A stretch of DNA of 6,673 nt, from contig JAFDJI010000458.1 in the NCBI GenBank assembly GCA_019307545.1, forward strand, positions 1 to 6,673, given 5' to 3'. The DNA comes from Deltaproteobacteria bacterium (GTDB lineage: Bacteria; Myxococcota_A; UBA796; GCA-2862545). The notes under the pieces were generated by a model that worked only from the letters and a program-made list of their open reading frames with translations, ran no database searches and was not told where the DNA came from. Both the position numbers and the translations under genes were made by a program. Shown here piece by piece: positions 5,928 to 6,673 of the stretch. Each line of letters begins with the position of its first letter. Position 1 is the stretch's first letter.

Positions 5928-6673
5928 GTGCCGCCAACGTACAGCCCGCCCATACGCCGCGTGGACGAGGGAGGCGCGGTCCTCGTCTGGGGGCCGGTGA
6001 TCGCCTGGATGGTCATGTGGAGCGCGCTTTTGGCCTGGCACGTGGACGACGCCGGCATCACCTACGCCTACGCCAACAACGCGGCCGAGGGTCTGGGGTT
6101 CCGGGCGCACGCCGCCGCAGCACCGGTGGAGGGGTTCTCCAACCCCGCGTGGACCCTGGTCCTCACCGGGGCATCGCTGCTCGGAGTGAAGGTGCACGTC
6201 GCCAGCAAGGTGCTCCAGTGCCTGCTGGGCGTGGGCACCCTGGTCTTGCTACACCGCGTCGTGTTGCGGGTCGGCGGTGAGCGATCCGAGGCAACAGGCG
6301 CCGCCGCGGTGACCGCGATCACGGCTCCCTTTGCGTTGTGGACCGCTGGCGGGCTGGAGACCGCCCTGCTCTCCTTCTGCCTGGTGGCCTTCTTCTACGG
6401 CGCCGTGTCCGACACGCGGGGCCTGAGGGCAGGTTTCGCAGCCGGGGCAACGGCGCTGGCCCGTCCAGAGGGTCCCCTCCTCGTTGCGGCGCTGTTTCTC
6501 GGGGCGCAGTTGCTCGTACCCAACCCGACGTGGCGCCGACGGCGCATCGTGGCCGGGGGGATAGCACTGGTCTCCTGGCTCCTGTGGGCAGGGTTCCGGA
6601 TGGCCATCTTCGGGTCGTGGCTCCCAAACGCGTGGTGGGCCAAGCTGCACGCTCCCATGGCCCACCGGGTGCT
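5928..6673 (+). CDS. GT-C-fold membrane glycosyltransferase-like protein, 3' end outside the window
   Basis: The first 248 residues of an integral membrane protein. An in-frame TAG at 5910 limits the start; GTG 5928 is chosen because it keeps two arginines (10-11) before the first transmembrane helix (~17-37), although no ribosome site is obvious. Right after that helix comes Asp40-Asp41 in DDAGITYAYANN, the acidic pair that GT-C enzymes carry in the first extracytoplasmic loop and use for catalysis with polyprenyl-phosphate sugars. Further marks of this group, as in mycobacterial AftB-like proteins, are VEGFSNPAWT (67-76), GGLETALL (141-148), ARPEGP (178-183) and GSWLPNAWWAK (229-239). Several hydrophobic helices lie between them. 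The likely role is sugar transfer onto an envelope polymer, glycolipid or protein outside the membrane; acceptor and sugar cannot be read. It is divergent from the AAA+/RF2-like gene. Confidence 0.85.
   Translation, partial: MPPTYSPPIRRVDEGGAVLVWGPVIAWMVMWSALLAWHVDDAGITYAYANNAAEGLGFRAHAAAAPVEGFSNPAWTLVLTGASLLGVKVHVASKVLQCLLGVGTLVLLHRVVLRVGGERSEATGAAAVTAITAPFALWTAGGLETALLSFCLVAFFYGAVSDTRGLRAGFAAGATALARPEGPLLVAALFLGAQLLVPNPTWRRRRIVAGGIALVSWLLWAGFRMAIFGSWLPNAWWAKLHAPMAHRV

Noticed and set aside
5859..6197. N-terminal extension of the AAA+/RF2-like frame up to an upstream start at 6197
   Set aside because: The 113 extra residues are low-complexity, rich in Gly, Arg, Pro and His, overlap the well-supported membrane glycosyltransferase gene on the other strand, and add no recognisable domain. 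High GC makes such open frames common.

Overview
The window is high-GC throughout. Its densely packed genes, run of short-signal lipoproteins and domain mix suggest a myxobacterium-like member of the Myxococcota (old Deltaproteobacteria). That placement is inference from style; there is no rRNA or other taxonomic marker. No tRNA, rRNA, CRISPR array, insertion sequence or convincing Rho-independent terminator was seen.

Layout. Positions 1-2637 (minus strand) hold three lipoprotein genes in one direction. In transcription order they are a probable SRPBCC-fold lipoprotein (1933-2637), a lipoprotein triacylglycerol lipase-type hydrolase with a full Ser-Asp-His triad (613-1893), and a lipoprotein cut by the window edge (1-531). 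Gaps are 39 and 81 bases, so an operon is plausible. A short A+T-rich patch (about 2640-2676) separates them from a plus-strand SRPBCC-like gene (2701-3094). That gene's lipoprotein signal and conserved domain lie in different frames, so it looks broken, or the sequence carries an indel. It ends 4 bases from the stop of the convergent large gene.

The centrepiece is the minus-strand gene 3099-5858, 919 residues. Its first ~565 residues are a tandem AAA+ unfoldase of the ClpB/ClpC type that lacks both the Clp N-terminal domain and the coiled-coil middle domain. Its last ~300 residues read, segment by segment, as a peptide chain release factor 2 (RF2)-like module: PCRF helices, the codon-recognition-domain fold, the GGQ-domain position and the C-terminal tail. 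The peptidyl-tRNA hydrolysis motif GGQ is replaced by GMG, and the stop-codon reading SPF segment is deleted. It looks like an unfoldase fused to a catalytically dead release-factor scaffold, which would fit remodelling of ribosome-bound or ribosome-like targets. I know of no described system of this kind.

Divergent from it, after a 69-base spacer, is the start of a GT-C-fold membrane glycosyltransferase-like gene (5928 to the window end). Apart from the possible lipoprotein operon, nothing in the sequence ties the neighbours to the fusion protein functionally.
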